Shown here one piece after another: positions 1-9,431 of a stretch of 47,489 nucleotides of DNA (its first letter is position 1; the number at the start of each line of letters is the position of its first letter). The notes under the pieces were generated by a model. The model was not told the origin of the DNA. It worked only from the letters and a program-made list of their open reading frames with translations, and did no database searches. Source of the DNA: an uncultured Collinsella sp. (lineage in GTDB: Bacteria; Actinomycetota; Coriobacteriia; Coriobacteriales; Coriobacteriaceae); assembly GCA_958408685.1 (NCBI GenBank), contig CATYLC010000017.1, positions 1-47,489 of the forward strand, written 5' to 3'. The position numbers and the translations under genes are program-made.

Positions 1-1
1 A

Positions 2-24
2 GGAGGCCACTTAATGTGGCCTCC
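2..24. terminator. Terminator-like hairpin at the window edge
   Basis: GGAGGCCAC (2-10) and GTGGCCTCC (16-24) form a perfect 9-bp stem with a 5-base loop. No T-run follows on the plus strand, and the minus-strand side is cut off by the window, so the direction is unknown. It probably ends the gene lying just outside. Bases 25-269 hold no convincing gene; the octamer GATGCATG occurs twice in them. Confidence 0.5.
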
Positions 25-269
25 GTCGTGAGCAGGACTGTAGAGCAGGAAACTTCATCAGTGCCCGCCCCACGGGAAACCGGCGGGATGGACCAGTTCA
101 GATGGGGCTTTGATGCATGGGTGGTCTGTTGGTGGGCAAATGGGTACCATACTGTGGTTACTGCATCGACTCTGTGATGCATGTTTGTACGTTCCCGGCG
201 GTCGGTTTGCCAGAAGCGCCCCGTCGGTTGTTCCAGACCCGTTTCGAAGAAAGGAAACCACACGAACCT

Positions 270-1940
270 ATGGCAGCTAAAAAATCATCTCCCTTGAAGA
301 TCATTCCGCTCGGCGGCCTTGACGGCATCGGCAAGAACATGACGGTCTTCGAGTGCGGCGACGACATGGTGCTCGTTGACGCCGGCCTCATGTTCCCCGA
401 CGACTCTCAGCCCGGTATCGACCTGGTGCTTCCCGACTACACCTATGTCCTGGAGAACGAGGAGAAGCTCCGCGGCATCATCGTCACCCACGGCCACGAG
501 GACCACACTGGTTCGCTTCCGTACCTGCTGCAGGATCTCAACAACAAGGTGCCCATCTTCTCGAGCAAGCTGACGCTCGGTTTTATCGAGGGCAAGCTCT
601 CCGAGTTCCGCATCCGCGCACCTAAGTTCCGCGAGGTCAAGGGCGGAAGCCATGTCAATCTCGGTGGCATCTCGCTCGATTTCTTCTCCATGACGCACTC
701 CATTCCGGGTGCACTGGGCGTGTTCATTCGCACCAACCAGGGCACCGTTATGCACACGGGTGACTTTAAGCTCGATCAGACGCCCATCGACGGCGTCACG
801 CCCGACTATGCCGCCATCAGCCGCTTTGCCAAGCAGGGCATCGACCTGCTGCTTTCCGACTCCACCAACGCCACGGTTCCGGGCTTTACCAAGTCCGAGG
901 CCGAGGTTGGTCCCAACCTGCTGCATGCCATCAAGAACGCCCCGGGTCGTGTGTTCGTCGCGTCGTTCTCGAGCCACATCCATCGCCTGCAGCAGATCTG
1001 CGACGCCGCCCGCAAGTGCGGCCGCAAGGTCGTCGTGACTGGACGTTCCATGCTCACCAACACCCGCGTGGCGCGCGAGTTGGGCTACCTCAACATCGAC
1101 GATGCCGATATTATCGATGCCTTCGACATTGATAACCTGCCCGACGACAAGATCGTCGTCATGTGCACCGGTTCGCAGGGCGAGCCGCTGTCGGCCCTGT
1201 CCCGCATGGCCAACGGCGAGCACAAGACGCTTTCTATCCACGAAGGCGATACCGTCATTCTCTCGGCAACTCCCGTTCCCGGCAACGAGAAGGCCGTTCA
1301 GCAGGTCGTCAACAGCCTGGCCAAGCTTGGCTGCGACGTCTGGGATAAGTCCCGCGCCCTCGTTCACGTCTCGGGGCACGGCAGCCAGGAGGAACTCAAG
1401 CTCCTCATGGCCATGGCCAAGCCCACCTACTTTATGCCGGTTCACGGCGAGGCCGTGCATCTGCGCGCCCATGCCCAGCTTGCTCGTAAGATGGGCATCA
1501 AGGATGATCACATCTTTATCCTCGATAACGGCGACACGCTCGAGATGCGTGGCGGTATCGTCAAGCGCGGTACGCCCGTCGAGTCCGGCGTCGTCTATGT
1601 TGACGGTCTGCGCATCGGCGATACCGACCCCATCGTCCTGCGCGATCGCCAAAAGCTCGCCAACGACGGTATGGTCACGGCCGTTGCCATCGTCTCGCTC
1701 AAGCACAAGAAGATCGAGGCTATCGAGTTCTCGGGCCGCGGCGTTTCGTTTGCCATTGACGACCAGTTCTCCGAGGATGCTTCCGCGTCCATTATGAAGA
1801 CGATTGAGAAGGGCAAGTTTAGCTTTACTAGCAGCGGCTCCGATGCCATTCGCAAGGCCGTGCGCGATTCGCTCTCCAACTTTATCTGGAGCCGTACGCG
1901 TACCCGTCCGATGATCATCCCGGTCGTCATGGAGGTTTAG
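270..1940 (+). CDS. rnj: Ribonuclease J
   Basis: A 556-residue metallo-beta-lactamase / beta-CASP ribonuclease that acts as an endonuclease and 5'-3' exonuclease in mRNA turnover and rRNA maturation. The metal-binding signature HGHEDH is at residues 74-79, the same numbering as in characterised RNase J proteins, and a second metal motif HTGDFK follows. The start at 270 is preferred to the longer open frame beginning at 117 because AAAGGAAA lies 14 bases upstream and the encoded MAAKKSS leads straight into the first beta strand of the fold. ftsK begins one base after the stop, so the two are probably cotranscribed; rnj-ftsK adjacency is common in actinobacteria. Confidence 0.96.
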   Translation: MAAKKSSPLKIIPLGGLDGIGKNMTVFECGDDMVLVDAGLMFPDDSQPGIDLVLPDYTYVLENEEKLRGIIVTHGHEDHTGSLPYLLQDLNNKVPIFSSKLTLGFIEGKLSEFRIRAPKFREVKGGSHVNLGGISLDFFSMTHSIPGALGVFIRTNQGTVMHTGDFKLDQTPIDGVTPDYAAISRFAKQGIDLLLSDSTNATVPGFTKSEAEVGPNLLHAIKNAPGRVFVASFSSHIHRLQQICDAARKCGRKVVVTGRSMLTNTRVARELGYLNIDDADIIDAFDIDNLPDDKIVVMCTGSQGEPLSALSRMANGEHKTLSIHEGDTVILSATPVPGNEKAVQQVVNSLAKLGCDVWDKSRALVHVSGHGSQEELKLLMAMAKPTYFMPVHGEAVHLRAHAQLARKMGIKDDHIFILDNGDTLEMRGGIVKRGTPVESGVVYVDGLRIGDTDPIVLRDRQKLANDGMVTAVAIVSLKHKKIEAIEFSGRGVSFAIDDQFSEDASASIMKTIEKGKFSFTSSGSDAIRKAVRDSLSNFIWSRTRTRPMIIPVVMEV

Positions 1941-1941
1941 T

Positions 1942-4722
1942 TTGGCGCGCGGATCTGCACAAAACGCCAAAGGCAATAAGGCCAACAACCAACCGGCATC
2001 TGCAAAGGGTGCCGGTTCCCATCTGCGTGCCAATAAGGGCCACGAGGCGGAGTTCGATGAGTTCGAGCCCCTGGTCGAGCCTTCGGCCAATCGCGATATC
2101 GCCGGCGTGATCATTGCCGTTTTGGCTATTGCGTCCTTCATTGCCGTGATTTCGCCGGCAACGGCGCCCGTGACGGCTGCGGTTGCCGGTTTCTACCACC
2201 TTGGCTTTGGCCTGGGCGCCTACGTGCTGCCGATCGTCATCTTGCTGCTTGCCGCCACGCTCTTTTTGGGTGAGGACTCGCCGCTCAACATTCGCTCGGT
2301 TGCGGGCAGCGCCGTGGTCTTTATCGCCGTCGTTTCCATTCTTTCGCTGATGGTGCCGGGTACGAGTGTCTCGTGTGACCTTATGTTCACGCCGCAAAAT
2401 TTGTCCGCCTCGGGTGGCTACATCGGTGCGTTTATTGCGAGTGCGCTGCAGAATGCCCTGGGTAAGCCTATCGCGATGGTAGTCCTGTTGGGCCTTGTCG
2501 TCGTGGGCTTGGTCATCATCGGCTTTTCGGTTGGCGGCGTGCTGCGCTCTGCTCGCGACCGTGCGGCCGATTTTGCCGAGCGCCGTCGTGCCGATGTTAA
2601 CGCGAGTCCGTGGGGTGACGACGAAGCCCTGTCGGTGCCCGGCGTTGCCCGTCCGCACCTGAGCATTCTTCGTCAAAAGGGCTCCGATGCTGCAGTGACC
2701 ACGGTCATGGGCAACGATGTGGACCCGGTTTTGGACAATGACGACGAGGACGAGGATCCGTTTGTCGACGTATCCGATGCCGTGGAGGCCGAGCGCGCTA
2801 AGACGACGCTGCTGCCGCGCCGCCATGCCAAGAAGGGCAAGGCTGCGCCTAAGCTCAATACGAGCGAGCCCGACCCGTCTTGGTCCGATAGCGAGATTGA
2901 GCTCACTGAGGGCGATGACGAGGACGACGAGGCGCCGATTGAGACCGCAAAGACAACTTTGCTGCCGAGTCGCCATGCCAAGCGCGAACAGGTAACCGGC
3001 CAGCTTTCGATGGAAGACGACCCCGATAAGATTGACGAGTCCGAGCCGCCGTTTGCCGTGAATCCTGTCTCGGCAGCACCTCAGATTCCCGACTTCTTGA
3101 AGCATCCCAAGGTTGCCGATGCGCCTGCCTCGAGTGCTGTCGGATCGGCTGCGGCTAGGGATGGGGGAGCGGACGGCGGCGCCGCAGATAACGAGGGCGA
3201 AGAAGAGGATGGCCTTAAGCTTCCGCCACTCGAAATCCTGCATGCCAACCCGCAGTCGGCGTCCTCCGCGTCTTCTGACAAGGAGCTGAAACAGACTGCC
3301 GAGTCGCTTCAGTCCACGTTGCTTGAGTTTGGCCGCAGTGCCCGCGTGGTCGGCTGGATCGCCGGCCCCACGGTGACGACCTTTAAGCTGCAACCTGGCG
3401 AGGGCGAGCGCGTGAGCAAGATCTCGAGCCTCGAGGACGATATCGCGCTTTCGCTCGCTGCCCAGTCGGTGCGTATCTTTGCCCCGATCCCCGGCACCTC
3501 GCTCGTGGGCATCGAGATCCCCAATCGCAAGCGCCAGAACGTCAACCTGGGCGACGTGCTGCCCTATGTGAAGGGCGGTCCGCTCGAGCTCGCAATCGGG
3601 CGCGATGCCGAGGGCACGCCGGTCGTCGCCGACCTTGCCAAGATGCCCCACCTGCTGATCGCCGGTACCACTGGTTCCGGTAAGTCGGTGATGATCAACT
3701 CCATCATCACGACCCTGCTCATGCGCGCGCTTCCCGAGGACGTTCGCTTGATCATGGTCGACCCCAAGCGCGTCGAGCTTGCGGGCTATAACGGCCTGCC
3801 GCATCTTTATGTACCGGTCGTTACCGAACCCAAGCAGGCCGCGAGCGCTCTGCAATGGGCCGTGTCCGAGATGGAGCGTCGCCTGAAGGTCTTCGAGCGC
3901 CTTAACGTGCGTAAGATCTCGACCTACAACGAAAAGCAGGCCGCCGGCGAGTTTGAGCATTACGACAACCCGCCGCAAAAGATGCCCTACCTGGTCATCA
4001 TTATTGACGAGCTTTCGGACCTGATGATGGTTGCCGGCAAGGACGTCGAGGCGTCGATTGTGCGTATCGCCCAGCTGGGCCGTGCCGCCGGTATTCATCT
4101 TATCGTGGCCACGCAGCGCCCCAGCTCCAACGTGGTGACGGGCCTTATCAAGGCCAACATCACCAACCGCATCGCCTTTAACGTCGCCACGGGTATCGAC
4201 TCGCGCGTCATCATCGACCAGATGGGTGCCGAAAAGCTTACCGGTTTGGGCGACATGCTGTTCTCCAAGGTCGACTGGGGCAAGCCTCGCCGTATTCAGG
4301 GATGCTTTGTTTCGGATGATGAGATCAACGAGATTGTCGAGTTCGTCAAGTCGCAGAGCGAGCCCGACTACCACGAGGAGATTCTGTCTGCCGTGGCGCC
4401 CGCTTCCATGTCCATGGCGGGTGGCGGCGGTATTGTCCGCACCGGAGTAGCCGAGCCGCAAGACGATGATCCGCTCATTTGGGAAGCCGCCCATATTGTG
4501 GTGGAATCGCAGCTTGGCTCCACATCTGGCCTGCAACGTCGTCTGAAGGTTGGCTATGCGCGTGCCGGGCGTATTATGGACATGCTGGAAGAAAAGGGTG
4601 TCGTCGGCCCGCCCGACGGTTCCAAGCCGCGCGAGGTCCTGTTGGACGAGGAGGGGCTTGCCGCGCTGGAATCTGTCGACGCCGAGATGGCACGTGAAGA
4701 TCGTGAGTTTGGAGGATTCTGA
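1942..4722 (+). CDS. ftsK: DNA translocase FtsK/SpoIIIE
   Basis: A 926-residue septal DNA pump that clears and aligns chromosomes at division. It starts with TTG at 1942, supported by GGAGG at 1931-1935. The N-terminus holds about four membrane segments (roughly residues 50-200). A long acidic, low-complexity linker follows (about 200-430), then the RecA-like motor with Walker A GTTGSGKS (575-582) and Walker B LVIIIDE, and a C-terminal winged-helix gamma domain of the kind that reads KOPS. The linker carries two near-identical copies of AKTTLLP-R/S-RHAK, starting at residues 286 and 336. The stop overlaps the next ATG by one base. Confidence 0.96.
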   Translation: MARGSAQNAKGNKANNQPASAKGAGSHLRANKGHEAEFDEFEPLVEPSANRDIAGVIIAVLAIASFIAVISPATAPVTAAVAGFYHLGFGLGAYVLPIVILLLAATLFLGEDSPLNIRSVAGSAVVFIAVVSILSLMVPGTSVSCDLMFTPQNLSASGGYIGAFIASALQNALGKPIAMVVLLGLVVVGLVIIGFSVGGVLRSARDRAADFAERRRADVNASPWGDDEALSVPGVARPHLSILRQKGSDAAVTTVMGNDVDPVLDNDDEDEDPFVDVSDAVEAERAKTTLLPRRHAKKGKAAPKLNTSEPDPSWSDSEIELTEGDDEDDEAPIETAKTTLLPSRHAKREQVTGQLSMEDDPDKIDESEPPFAVNPVSAAPQIPDFLKHPKVADAPASSAVGSAAARDGGADGGAADNEGEEEDGLKLPPLEILHANPQSASSASSDKELKQTAESLQSTLLEFGRSARVVGWIAGPTVTTFKLQPGEGERVSKISSLEDDIALSLAAQSVRIFAPIPGTSLVGIEIPNRKRQNVNLGDVLPYVKGGPLELAIGRDAEGTPVVADLAKMPHLLIAGTTGSGKSVMINSIITTLLMRALPEDVRLIMVDPKRVELAGYNGLPHLYVPVVTEPKQAASALQWAVSEMERRLKVFERLNVRKISTYNEKQAAGEFEHYDNPPQKMPYLVIIIDELSDLMMVAGKDVEASIVRIAQLGRAAGIHLIVATQRPSSNVVTGLIKANITNRIAFNVATGIDSRVIIDQMGAEKLTGLGDMLFSKVDWGKPRRIQGCFVSDDEINEIVEFVKSQSEPDYHEEILSAVAPASMSMAGGGGIVRTGVAEPQDDDPLIWEAAHIVVESQLGSTSGLQRRLKVGYARAGRIMDMLEEKGVVGPPDGSKPREVLLDEEGLAALESVDAEMAREDREFGGF

Positions 4723-6233
4723 TGGCTGCACGCTTTGGTGACATGCTGCTCGAGCAGCGTCGCCGAATGGGCCTTTCCATTCAGCAGGTCGCCAACACCA
4801 TCAAAATCAGGCCGCAGATCATCGAGTTTTTCGAGACCGGTAACTTTGCCTCGATGCCGCCGCGCGGCTATGCGCAGGGCATGATTTCGAGCTATGCTCG
4901 CTTTTTGGGCCTCAATCCGCGCGAGGTCGTCAATGCCTACTTTGACGACCTGATGGCATACGAACGCGAGACGTCCCAGCAGGGCGGTCGTTTTCAGGAC
5001 GCCGCCGGCTACGTCAATTCGCGTTCCTCGGTCGATAACGGGCGCTTCCTGATGGTTCAGGGCGGTCGTTCGACCCGCTATGGACAGCGTCCTCAGCAGG
5101 CCGGTTATATTACCGAGACGGGTTCGGGCGAGGAGATTCGCTCACAGCGTGACCGGTTCCGCAGTACGCCGATGCCCGAGGACCGTGCACTTCCCGCTGC
5201 CCGCGGCGTGGCGCGTGACCCTCGTGCCGGCTACGGCGACGGCGGCTATTCCGATCGCGGTTACCGTGGTGCCTCTATGGGACGCTCTCGCGGTGGCTAT
5301 GCGGATGCCGATACCACGCAGGTGACGCCGCGTCTTCGCTCTCAATCACAGCCGTATGGCCAGCGCTCTTCGGCTTCGCGTTCGGGCCAGCGTGGCTATC
5401 AAGGCCGCGGTGAGCTTGCGCCCCGCTCGGGTCAGCGCAGCCTTCAGGGCCAGGGCGGCTATCGCGGCCGTTCCGATAGCAATCGCGGTCGTATGCCTCA
5501 GGGAGGCGGCCGCAGCAGTTCCGGTCGTGGACGCGGCGGATCACGTACTCCTCAAAACAACGGGCTCGATCCGCGTATCGTCTACGCCGGCATCGGTGCC
5601 GTTGTGCTGCTGTTGATTGTGCTCATCGTGGTGCTTCTGCGTGGCTGCGCATCTTCGGCGCCCGAGAACACGCCCGAGACGCCCACTGCTACCAAGATGA
5701 CGACCAAGAAGTCTTCTAAGAAGACCGAAACGGTCGACGAGGACGATGACACCGATGAGGCGACGGATGAGTCGACTGATTCGGACGCTACCAAGACGAC
5801 GGCCAAGAAGGAAGAGAACGAGGTCACGAAGGTCAAAGTCTCCGTTGCCAAGGGAAAGACCGCGTGGATTGAGGTCAAGGTTGACGGCAAGTCGGTCTAT
5901 GGCGCCCAGGCGACTGGCCCCTTTGAGCAGGAGTACACGCCCGAGTCTTCGATCGAGATCACCACGTCCAAGCCTTCCGATGTCACCGTTACCAAGAACG
6001 GTGAAAAGGTTCGTTACGATACCAAGACCTCGGGCGTGGCGCGTGTGACGATCACCGTTCCCAAGAAGGAGACGTCTGATTCCGAGAATGGTGAAAGTTC
6101 TGATGGTACCGACACCACCGATGGTACCGATACCACCGACGGTACCGATGCCCAGTCCACGGATGGCGCCGATACCGCAACTGACGGTCAGACACCCACC
6201 GATTCTACCGACAATTCGTACGATAGCTACTAG
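4722..6233 (+). CDS. RodZ-like membrane protein with N-terminal HTH
   Basis: A 503-residue single-pass protein. Residues 1-75 form a Cro/C1-type helix-turn-helix of the HTH_25 (RodZ) kind. Residues about 85-275 are very rich in Arg, Gly, Ser and Gln with repeated RG and RGG. A hydrophobic segment at 287-307 is the membrane anchor. Beyond it is a Lys/Thr/Asp-rich stretch, then a compact domain beginning WIEVKVDG at residue 382 that resembles the RodZ C-terminal DUF4115 domain, and a Thr/Asp/Ser tail with DGTDTT repeats. RodZ links MreB-type cytoskeleton to wall synthesis; here only the architecture supports that. The ATG overlaps the ftsK stop and has GGAGG at 4711-4715, so translational coupling is likely. 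The Arg/Gly-rich cytoplasmic region is unusual for the family. Confidence 0.8.
   Translation: MAARFGDMLLEQRRRMGLSIQQVANTIKIRPQIIEFFETGNFASMPPRGYAQGMISSYARFLGLNPREVVNAYFDDLMAYERETSQQGGRFQDAAGYVNSRSSVDNGRFLMVQGGRSTRYGQRPQQAGYITETGSGEEIRSQRDRFRSTPMPEDRALPAARGVARDPRAGYGDGGYSDRGYRGASMGRSRGGYADADTTQVTPRLRSQSQPYGQRSSASRSGQRGYQGRGELAPRSGQRSLQGQGGYRGRSDSNRGRMPQGGGRSSSGRGRGGSRTPQNNGLDPRIVYAGIGAVVLLLIVLIVVLLRGCASSAPENTPETPTATKMTTKKSSKKTETVDEDDDTDEATDESTDSDATKTTAKKEENEVTKVKVSVAKGKTAWIEVKVDGKSVYGAQATGPFEQEYTPESSIEITTSKPSDVTVTKNGEKVRYDTKTSGVARVTITVPKKETSDSENGESSDGTDTTDGTDTTDGTDAQSTDGADTATDGQTPTDSTDNSYDSY
6102..6152 (+). repeat. 18-bp tandem repeat encoding DGTDTT
   Basis: Three successive units (6102-6119, 6120-6137 and the partial 6138-6152) each contain GGTACCGA and encode DGTDTT or a variant. 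They lie in the extracytoplasmic tail of the RodZ-like protein and could vary in copy number by slippage. Confidence 0.85.
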
Positions 6234-6259
6234 GCCGCTCGTACGCGAAAGGAAACATC

Positions 6260-6757
6260 ATGGCTAAAGATTCCAGCTTCGACGTCGTGTCCGAGGTCAA
6301 CATGCAAGAGGTCGATAACGCCTTTCAGCAGACCACGCGCGAGATTTCCCAGCGCTATGACCTTAAGGATTCCGGCGCCACGATCGAGCTTTCGAAGGGC
6401 GACAAGCTCTTTACGATCAACGCCCCGGCCGACTTTGTCTCCAAGCAGATTGTCGACGTGCTGAGCTCCAAGCTCATCAAGCGCGGCATCGACCTCAAGG
6501 CCGTCTCGTGGGATGCTCCGCAGGCGGCATCGGGCGGCACCGTGCGCGTGCTCGGCCATATCGTCGAGGGTATCGACCAAGCGACCGCCAAGAAGATCAA
6601 CAAGGACATCAAGGACCAAAAGCTCAAGGTCAAGGTGACCATCGAGGCCGACAAACTGCGTGTTTCCTCTGCTTCGAAGGACGCGTTGCAGTCCGTGATC
6701 CAGTTCCTGCGCGACCAGGACTACGGCCAGCCGCTGCAGTTCACCAACTACCGCTAA
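6260..6757 (+). CDS. yajQ: YajQ family nucleotide-binding protein
   Basis: A 165-residue protein of the YajQ (UPF0234) family, close to full length. It begins MAKDSSFDVVSEVNMQEVDN and contains the family's RYDLKDS segment near residues 33-39. Family members have two RNA-binding-like domains, and some bind cyclic di-GMP; the function in this organism is not shown. AAAGGAAA sits about 10 bases before the ATG. It lies 26 bases after the RodZ-like gene and 27 before rimO, on the same strand, so it probably shares their transcript. Confidence 0.93.
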   Translation: MAKDSSFDVVSEVNMQEVDNAFQQTTREISQRYDLKDSGATIELSKGDKLFTINAPADFVSKQIVDVLSSKLIKRGIDLKAVSWDAPQAASGGTVRVLGHIVEGIDQATAKKINKDIKDQKLKVKVTIEADKLRVSSASKDALQSVIQFLRDQDYGQPLQFTNYR

Positions 6758-6784
6758 TATCAATCGAAAGGACCGCTCTCCAAC

Positions 6785-8134
6785 ATGGATACACCGTTGG
6801 GCTCCGTGCTCTACATCACCCTCGGGTGCGCTAAGAACGAGGTTGACACTGACCGCATGCGTTCTCTTTTGACCGCCGCGGGCTACGAGGAGGCATTCGA
6901 CCCGCAGGATGCCGATATTGCCATCGTCAATACTTGCTCGTTCCTCGCCTCCGCAACGTCCGAGAGCATCGAGACCACGCTCGAACTCGCCAACGAGGTT
7001 CAGGACGGCGTTCGTTCTTGCCCCATCGTCATGTGCGGCTGCGTGCCGTCGCGCTATGGCGATGACCTACCTGACGAGCTGCCCGAGGTCGCTGCCTTTG
7101 TGAAGGCCGACGAGGAGGACGGCATCGTGGCGGTCATCGATGGCGTGCTGGGTGTCGAGCGCGAGATTGCAGCCTATATCCCGCAGGTCAAACGTACCGT
7201 CGAGGGTGCTGTCGCCTACGTCAAGATTTCCGATGGCTGCAACCGCTTCTGCAGCTTCTGCATGATTCCCTACATCCGCGGCCGCTATCATTCGCGCAAT
7301 GCCGAGAGCATCATCTCCGAGGTGCGCGACCTGGTTGCCGGCGGTGTGCGCGAGATCGTGCTGATCGGCCAGGACACGGGCATCTGGGGTACCGACTTTG
7401 CCGACGAGGACGTCGCCGATGGCTCGCCGCGCAATCTGGCGCAGCTGCTGCAGGCCGTTGCTGAGGCGGTGCGTCCTCATAACGTCTGGGTCCGCGTGCT
7501 CTATCTGCAGCCCGAGGGCATGACTGACGAACTCATCGAGACGATTCGCGATACGCCCGAGGTGCTGCCCTATATCGATATCCCCGTGCAGCACTGCGAC
7601 GCGCGCATTCTCAAGGCCATGCGCCGTTCTGGTTCGCGCCAGGAGCTCGAGGACCTGTTCCGCGATCTGCGTGAGCGTATCCCCGGCATCGTGATCCGTT
7701 CCACGGCCATGGTCGGCTTCCCGACCGAGACCGACGACGAGTTCCGCGACCTTATCGACTTTATGGACACCGTCGGCTTTGACTACACGAGCGTCTTTGC
7801 CTACTCGCAGGAGGAGGGCAGCCTGGCCGCTAAGATGGAGGGTCAGGTCGACGAAGAGGTCAAGCTCGAGCGCGCCCAGGAGGCCATGGACCTGGCCGAG
7901 TCGCTCGGTTTTGCCGCCACTGCCGCACATGTGGGCGAGCGCGCCCAGGTGATCGTCGACGGTATCGAAGAGACCGAGGATGGCGCCGAGCTCATCGGAC
8001 ACGCCTGGTTCCAGGCGCCCGATTCCGATGGCGCGGTGCATCTGGACGCCAGCGAGGCGTCCGTGGGCGATATTCTGACCGTCGAGTTTACCGATAGCTT
8101 CTGCTATGAGCTTATCGGTCATGTTGTGGAGTAG
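6785..8134 (+). CDS. rimO: Ribosomal protein S12 methylthiotransferase RimO
   Basis: A 449-residue radical-SAM methylthiotransferase that modifies an aspartate of ribosomal protein S12. The N-terminal MTTase domain has the three cluster cysteines C15, C51 and C86. The radical-SAM motif is C152-x3-C156-x2-C159, in a GCNRFCSFCMIP context that separates RimO from the tRNA enzyme MiaB. A TRAM domain closes the protein. The paralogue MiaB is encoded at 14762-16138. The stop TAG overlaps the AGGAGA that serves pgsA. Confidence 0.95.
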   Translation: MDTPLGSVLYITLGCAKNEVDTDRMRSLLTAAGYEEAFDPQDADIAIVNTCSFLASATSESIETTLELANEVQDGVRSCPIVMCGCVPSRYGDDLPDELPEVAAFVKADEEDGIVAVIDGVLGVEREIAAYIPQVKRTVEGAVAYVKISDGCNRFCSFCMIPYIRGRYHSRNAESIISEVRDLVAGGVREIVLIGQDTGIWGTDFADEDVADGSPRNLAQLLQAVAEAVRPHNVWVRVLYLQPEGMTDELIETIRDTPEVLPYIDIPVQHCDARILKAMRRSGSRQELEDLFRDLRERIPGIVIRSTAMVGFPTETDDEFRDLIDFMDTVGFDYTSVFAYSQEEGSLAAKMEGQVDEEVKLERAQEAMDLAESLGFAATAAHVGERAQVIVDGIEETEDGAELIGHAWFQAPDSDGAVHLDASEASVGDILTVEFTDSFCYELIGHVVE

Positions 8135-8143
8135 GAGAGCGTC

Positions 8144-8782
8144 GTGGCTAACGAGAGCAATAAGGAACTGACGAGTGTCTGGACGCCCGCCAACATCGTG
8201 ACGTGCGTTCGCATCGTCTTTATCCCGGTGTTCATGATCGTGTCGGCGCTGTCTCACACAAGCGTTGCCGGTTCGGATTGGAGCACCTTCGACGGCCCGC
8301 TCGCCGCCGCTGCCTTCATTCTGTATGTGATCCTGTCGTGCACCGATAAGGTCGACGGTTATCTGGCGCGTTCGCGCAACGAGATCACCGACTTCGGTAA
8401 ATTCTTGGACCCCATCGCCGATAAGCTACTCGTGTTCTCGGCCCTGCTGCTGTTCTTGGATTTTGGCGCGGTGACCGTGTGGTCCGTGTTCATTATCCTG
8501 TTCCGCGAGCTGCTGGTGAGCGCCCTTCGCATGGTCGCGAGTGCGGCCGGTGTGGTCGTTGCGGCCGATAAGCTCGGCAAGTACAAGACGGCAACCACGA
8601 TGGTCTCCATTTGCGGTTACCTGTGCGTTTTTGCTATGGCCGGCTTGCACCTTGGCCCGGTGGCGCTGACGCTCGGCATCTACTCGGTGTCGCGCTTCCT
8701 GTACGCCGTTGCCGTTGTCCTGACCGTTATCTCGGGCGCCCAGTACTTCTGGAACTGCCGCAAGATCGTCTTTTCGGTCTAG
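8144..8782 (+). CDS. pgsA: CDP-diacylglycerol--glycerol-3-phosphate 3-phosphatidyltransferase
   Basis: A 212-residue integral membrane enzyme that makes phosphatidylglycerol phosphate. The CDP-alcohol phosphotransferase signature is complete: D71-G72-x2-A75-R76-x8-G85-x3-D89-x3-D93. It has several hydrophobic segments and begins with GTG at 8144, supported by AGGAGA at 8133-8138. The order pgsA-cinA-recA is widely conserved in Gram-positive bacteria and supports this copy as the housekeeping PgsA. A diverged second family member is at 28980-29684. Confidence 0.92.
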   Translation: MANESNKELTSVWTPANIVTCVRIVFIPVFMIVSALSHTSVAGSDWSTFDGPLAAAAFILYVILSCTDKVDGYLARSRNEITDFGKFLDPIADKLLVFSALLLFLDFGAVTVWSVFIILFRELLVSALRMVASAAGVVVAADKLGKYKTATTMVSICGYLCVFAMAGLHLGPVALTLGIYSVSRFLYAVAVVLTVISGAQYFWNCRKIVFSV

Positions 8783-8794
8783 GTCCTGGTGGGT

Positions 8795-9325
8795 ATGACG
8801 GACTCTTTTGAGCAGATTTCCGCACATAACGAGGAGCTGGCGCGTGATATTGTCGAGCGCGCGAGCGCTCGGGGCGTGACGGTTTCGACGGCTGAGTCGC
8901 TGACGGCGGGTATGATCGCCTCGACGATTGCCGATATCCCGGGCGCCTCGGCGGTGCTGCGTGGCGGTGCGGTGACCTATTGCGATGAGATTAAGCATCG
9001 TGTTCTTGGTGTTGAGCAGGAGACGCTCGACCGCTATACCGCGGTGTCGCATCAGACCGCGCGCGAGATGGCGGTGGGTTCGCTGGAGCTGTACCAGAGC
9101 GATATTGCAGTGAGCGCAACGGGTTATGCCGGCCCCGGCGGTGGCACTGAGGACGATCCGGCGGGCACTTTCTATATTGGCTGGGCGCATCGTTCCGCCG
9201 ATGGGGGTGTGCCGGTCGTGGACTCTGTGCGCTGCCACTATGAGGGCGACCGTTCGTGTGTTCGTGCCCATGCGGTCGCGGAGGCATTGGGGCGCATTGC
9301 CCTTGTGCTCAACTCTATGGAATAG
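8795..9325 (+). CDS. pncC: CinA C-terminal domain protein, nicotinamide-nucleotide amidase
   Basis: A 176-residue stand-alone CinA C-terminal (PncC) domain that deamidates nicotinamide mononucleotide in pyridine-nucleotide recycling. Recognisable segments are AESLTAGMIAS near the N-terminus, the conserved GGAVTYCDEIKHRVLGV, and ATGYAGPGGG. The N-terminal molybdopterin-like domain of full CinA is absent. The start is uncertain: GTG at 8789 is in frame two codons upstream, and AGG at 8781-8783 could serve either. It is the last gene before the hairpin at 9333-9356. Confidence 0.9.
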   Translation: MTDSFEQISAHNEELARDIVERASARGVTVSTAESLTAGMIASTIADIPGASAVLRGGAVTYCDEIKHRVLGVEQETLDRYTAVSHQTAREMAVGSLELYQSDIAVSATGYAGPGGGTEDDPAGTFYIGWAHRSADGGVPVVDSVRCHYEGDRSCVRAHAVAEALGRIALVLNSME

Positions 9326-9332
9326 ACATGTT

Positions 9333-9356
9333 TTAAGGGGCCTTAGGGCCCCTTAA
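9333..9356 (+). terminator. Hairpin terminator after cinA/pncC
   Basis: TTAAGGGGCC (9333-9342) pairs perfectly with GGCCCCTTAA (9347-9356) across a 4-base TTAG loop. It begins seven bases after the pncC stop. The downstream tract (TTGTGG) is only weakly T-rich. Confidence 0.65.
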
Positions 9357-9431
9357 TTGTGGAGATAGGGACCTCTGACAAATTTAGCGTTTGTGCTGGT
9401 TGTAGATGTATTTTTGCCTGCCTTGTTCATA

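Noticed and set aside
285..2141. 618-codon open frame antisense to rnj
   Set aside because: No start signal or recognisable domain; rnj on the other strand has the catalytic motifs.
1927..4731. 934-codon open frame antisense to ftsK
   Set aside because: It mirrors ftsK exactly, has no ribosome site and a low-complexity His/Arg/Gly-rich translation. Long antisense frames are expected in GC-rich genes.
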